Assembly: GCA_029379385.1 (NCBI GenBank)
Contig: CM055612.1
Location: forward strand, 10,788,001 to 10,852,000
Length of the DNA: 64,000 nucleotides
From: Quillaja saponaria
Taxonomy: Eukaryota > Streptophyta > Magnoliopsida > Fabales > Quillajaceae
Direction: 5' to 3'
Under the pieces are notes generated by a model that saw nothing but the letters and a program-made list of their open reading frames with translations, searched no databases and had not been told where the DNA came from. Position numbers and translations under genes: made by a program. Below, in pieces: positions 62,301-64,000 of this stretch; within the stretch, counting starts at the first letter, position 1; each line of letters begins with the position of its first letter.

Positions 62301-64000
62301 TCACATAGCCAGGTCTTCCTCTCCGTACTCTATGTATTTTCTAATGGAAGCTTTCAATGGGGCAAGATGCGTATATATAAAGGGGAGAGGGGACCTAGCT
62401 ATTTCATGTCAGATAAAACTCTAAGAGTCCTCCCATTAAAGACTCCTAAAGTCACTCAGCCTACACTTACTGTCAATCCACATCTAATCAGATAAGATAA
62501 TCAGATAAGAAGTGTGCTTAAGCCCTATCCTAAATGATCACATAAAATTGTATCGGTTTTTACCAGCATGTCTCAAATGGACCAAACCTTAAGCCCGTTT
62601 TATTATTAAAACAAAACCATACAATTAATGACAAACCACACATAAAATTTCTAACATCTTGCTCATTATAAATTTATATTTTTATTATTAAAATAAACAA
62701 AAATTATTTATTAATTTGTTAACAGGAGTTGTTGTATAAACTTAATCAGCATTTTGGTCACATTCAAAGTGACGTGTACATATCGCATTGTCTCGATAAC
62801 CAGTTTGTTTCTTCTCTTCTGAATATGTTTTGATGAATACAAATACTAATTGCGCAAAATAAAATATTTTGTGTATTTAAACTCAGTAAAAAAAAACATT
62901 GTAAAAAAATATTTTCAATCCCCCTCTTTAATTAATTTTTTTTTTACTCAAAAAAATTCATTAATTAGTACTTAATTTTGGTTGCTTTGCAACAACTTCC
63001 TTTTTATTATTATTTTAATTTTTTTGTTCATCATGCAATATTGCTTAATGTTCTCTCTGATCTCTGGCTACAACTGCGATCAACTTGGCTTACAGAATCA
63101 AAGTAAGTTTTTTCCCTTTTTTGGGGAAAAAAATATTTCTTTATTATAATTGAATAGAGAAGAAAATATTTTTACTAATTTTGAATTATTATTTTTTTCC
63201 ATCAACTATAATGCTTCAATAGCAAACTGAGCTGAAAATTAAGAGGTCCATATTTGAGTTAGAGATACACGAGGCTAATCTCAGGTAATTATTAATTAAT
63301 TAAGGTTAAAAATTAAAATGTAATTAATTTTCTTTAGTTTTGTGTGATTTAAATTCGTATTATTGTTGGATTAATTTATTGAAGCGATTACGAGCCAAAT
63401 CCAGAACATGACCCCTCACTTGCTCAACTCCAATGGTGCGAGAAGAATGTGAGAAACACTTTACAAAAGGTCATGGACCGAAAGGTAAATTCATATTTGA
63501 CTAATTTCTTCTACAAATTTATTTAATTGGTTTAATATATATCTTTCTTCTTCTTTTTTATAATAAAAAAAATCATATTTATTTAGGAGAGACTGCTACA
63601 AGAAAATTCATCATCCTCTTACTTGCCATTGTCAAGACAATTAAATACTCAGGTGAGTTTTACTTCAATGTAAAAATAAATTAGTTCATTAAATTCTTAA
63701 AAGTTTATACAAAGATCCTTTCTATTTTTTATGAAATTCAAGAAAGAGACCTTCAACTCGAAAGATGTAATATATTTTTTGCCTGATTAGATGGGGATGA
63801 ATGCACAAACATATGATCCAATTTTATACAATTGTAATGGTAATGCCATGAATTGGGCATCGCAATCAATGTCGAATCTTGCTTCTAGCAACCTTGTGAT
63901 GCAGTGTGATTCGTGGATCAATCCTTCGCAATCGATGTCGATTCCTGTTTCTAGCAACCTTATGATGCAGCGCGATTCGTGGATCAATCCCTACAGGTTA
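56398..64000 (+). CDS. MIKC*-type MADS-box transcription factor (partial, 3' end outside window)
   Basis: Exon 1 (56398-56612) encodes a MADS domain: GRKRLKIKKIESGIKCQVIF, then SKRRSSLIKKARELSVLCDV, then DVVLVIFSPSGHAIKY. Exon 2 (56685-56738) gives RIEDVIKRYIDMPIQKRHE, the signature of MIKC* (AGL30/65/66/104-like) factors. After a 5.8-kb copia insertion, further exons follow: about 62726-62790 (ELLYKLNQHFGHIQSDV), 63223-63284, 63385-63484 (DYEPNPEHDPSLAQLQWCEK, the MIKC* F-E-P-D-P region), 63587-63652 and 63791 to the end. Another exon probably ends at 63106. The usual MGR start is KGR here, so translation would begin 10-11 codons upstream. The phase between the exon-2 donor (CATGA/GTATGT) and the exon at 62726 does not match, so an exon is missing or splicing is impaired. 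MIKC* factors act mainly in pollen. Function is uncertain. Confidence 0.75.
56811..57170 (-). repeat. 3' LTR of the copia element
   Basis: 360 bp, TG...CA ends. It is paired with 62297-62656 and shows about 17 mismatches by eye and no gaps. Confidence 0.8.
60361..60800. repeat. Imperfect tandem repeat (period about 211 bp) with CCCCTTTGGGCAG motifs
   Basis: A unit with CATCATTGCAAACTCCCCTT and TGGGCAGAGAATGCAACATG, then a second CCCCTTTGGG and CCTTCTAAGCC, occurs twice (motifs at 60401 and 60612, 211 bp apart). A further CCCCCTTTGGGCAGG lies at about 60785. It sits inside the copia element upstream of its integrase. Confidence 0.8.
61219..61532. repeat. Two tandem 157-bp copies inside the copia element
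   Basis: Units 61219-61375 and 61376-61532 are nearly identical (a handful of mismatches). Each contains AAAAGACTACCGGAAGAC, then TCCATTGACGCGAGTGGGAT, and ends CTGGTTGA. Confidence 0.9.
62297..62656 (-). repeat. 5' LTR of the copia element
   Basis: 360 bp, the partner of 56811-57170. A TATA-like stretch (GCGTATATATAAAGG on +) lies in it. The adjoining inner 120 bp before the primer-binding-site match contains GGATATCTGGAATCTCAGCC and could be an unshared LTR end or leader. Confidence 0.8.
63860..63991 (+). repeat. Two in-frame 66-bp tandem copies in the MADS exon
   Basis: Units 63860-63925 and 63926-63991 encode 22-residue repeats, SQSMSNLASSNLVMQCDSWINP followed by a second copy beginning SQSMSIPVSSNLMMQ. 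The frame is preserved and the copies differ at several positions. Confidence 0.85.

Larger units (their letters stand above)
56811..62656 (-). mobile_element. Copia LTR retrotransposon in the MADS intron (minus orientation)
   Basis: Two 360-bp LTRs (56811-57170 and 62297-62656; TGCTTCACATAG...TTTCTAACA on +) are about 95% identical by eye. On the minus strand the polypurine tract AAGTGGGAGAA directly precedes the 57170 LTR edge, which fixes the orientation. A primer-binding-site match TGGTTTCAGAGCC (62174-62162, tRNA-Met type with one change) lies about 120 bp inside the other LTR, farther than usual. The pol remnants are in the right order: integrase KTLRSDRGGSIMANMM (about 59290-59230) and the copia RNase H segment YSNSDFANCKDDLKSTSRYI (about 58270-58205). 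Frames are broken. The LTR flanks (ATAAT and TCTTG) do not match, so the usual target duplication is absent or an end is rearranged. Confidence 0.8.

Overview
The window is nuclear DNA of a flowering plant, most likely a eudicot. It is AT-rich, its genes have many GT-AG introns, and it carries plant-specific families: a thioredoxin h9-like protein, a plant S6 kinase, a MIKC*-type MADS-box gene and an LRR receptor-like pseudokinase. Several classes of plant transposable element are also present. The species cannot be fixed from the sequence alone.

Layout. 1-0.96 kb: last exon of an unrecognised gene (+). 4.75-7.55 kb: LRR receptor-like (pseudo)kinase (+, 2 exons). 9.35-11.82 kb: thioredoxin h9-like gene (+, 4 coding exons). 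12.8-14.2 kb: decayed PHT1-type phosphate transporter pseudogene (+) interrupted by a 209-bp solo LTR. 15.0-18.9 kb: intact S6 kinase gene (-, 6 coding exons plus a probable leader intron). 19-24 kb: gene-poor, with a LINE fragment. 24.1-33.7 kb: a glutamate N-acetyltransferase (ArgJ) gene cut in two. Its C-terminal exons lie on the - strand at 27.6-24.1 kb and its N-terminal exons on the + strand at 29.7-33.7 kb, separated exactly at one intron. 34-48 kb: nested transposons, including a 2.7-kb long-TIR element, a gypsy gag remnant, a 4.2-kb solo LTR inside a copia remnant, and a MULE-like element inside that LTR. 48.4-54.2 kb: dead LINE (-). 54.5-64 kb: a MIKC*-like MADS gene (+, running off the window) with a degenerate upstream duplicate. 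Its second intron holds a 5.8-kb copia retrotransposon.

The genes do not form a pathway. Their common theme is disruption: ArgJ by an inversion (or an assembly error) plus loss of its catalytic threonine, PHT1 by deletions and LTR insertion, and MADS by duplication and retrotransposon insertion. The receptor kinase, thioredoxin and S6 kinase have open, consistently spliced reading frames.

The most notable observation is the split ArgJ. All 16 recognised exons have intact reading frames and GT-AG borders, yet the two halves point in opposite directions, and the conserved Ala-Thr autocleavage site reads Ala-Ala. Splice positions were found by eye from reading-frame continuity and family knowledge; no database search was possible.
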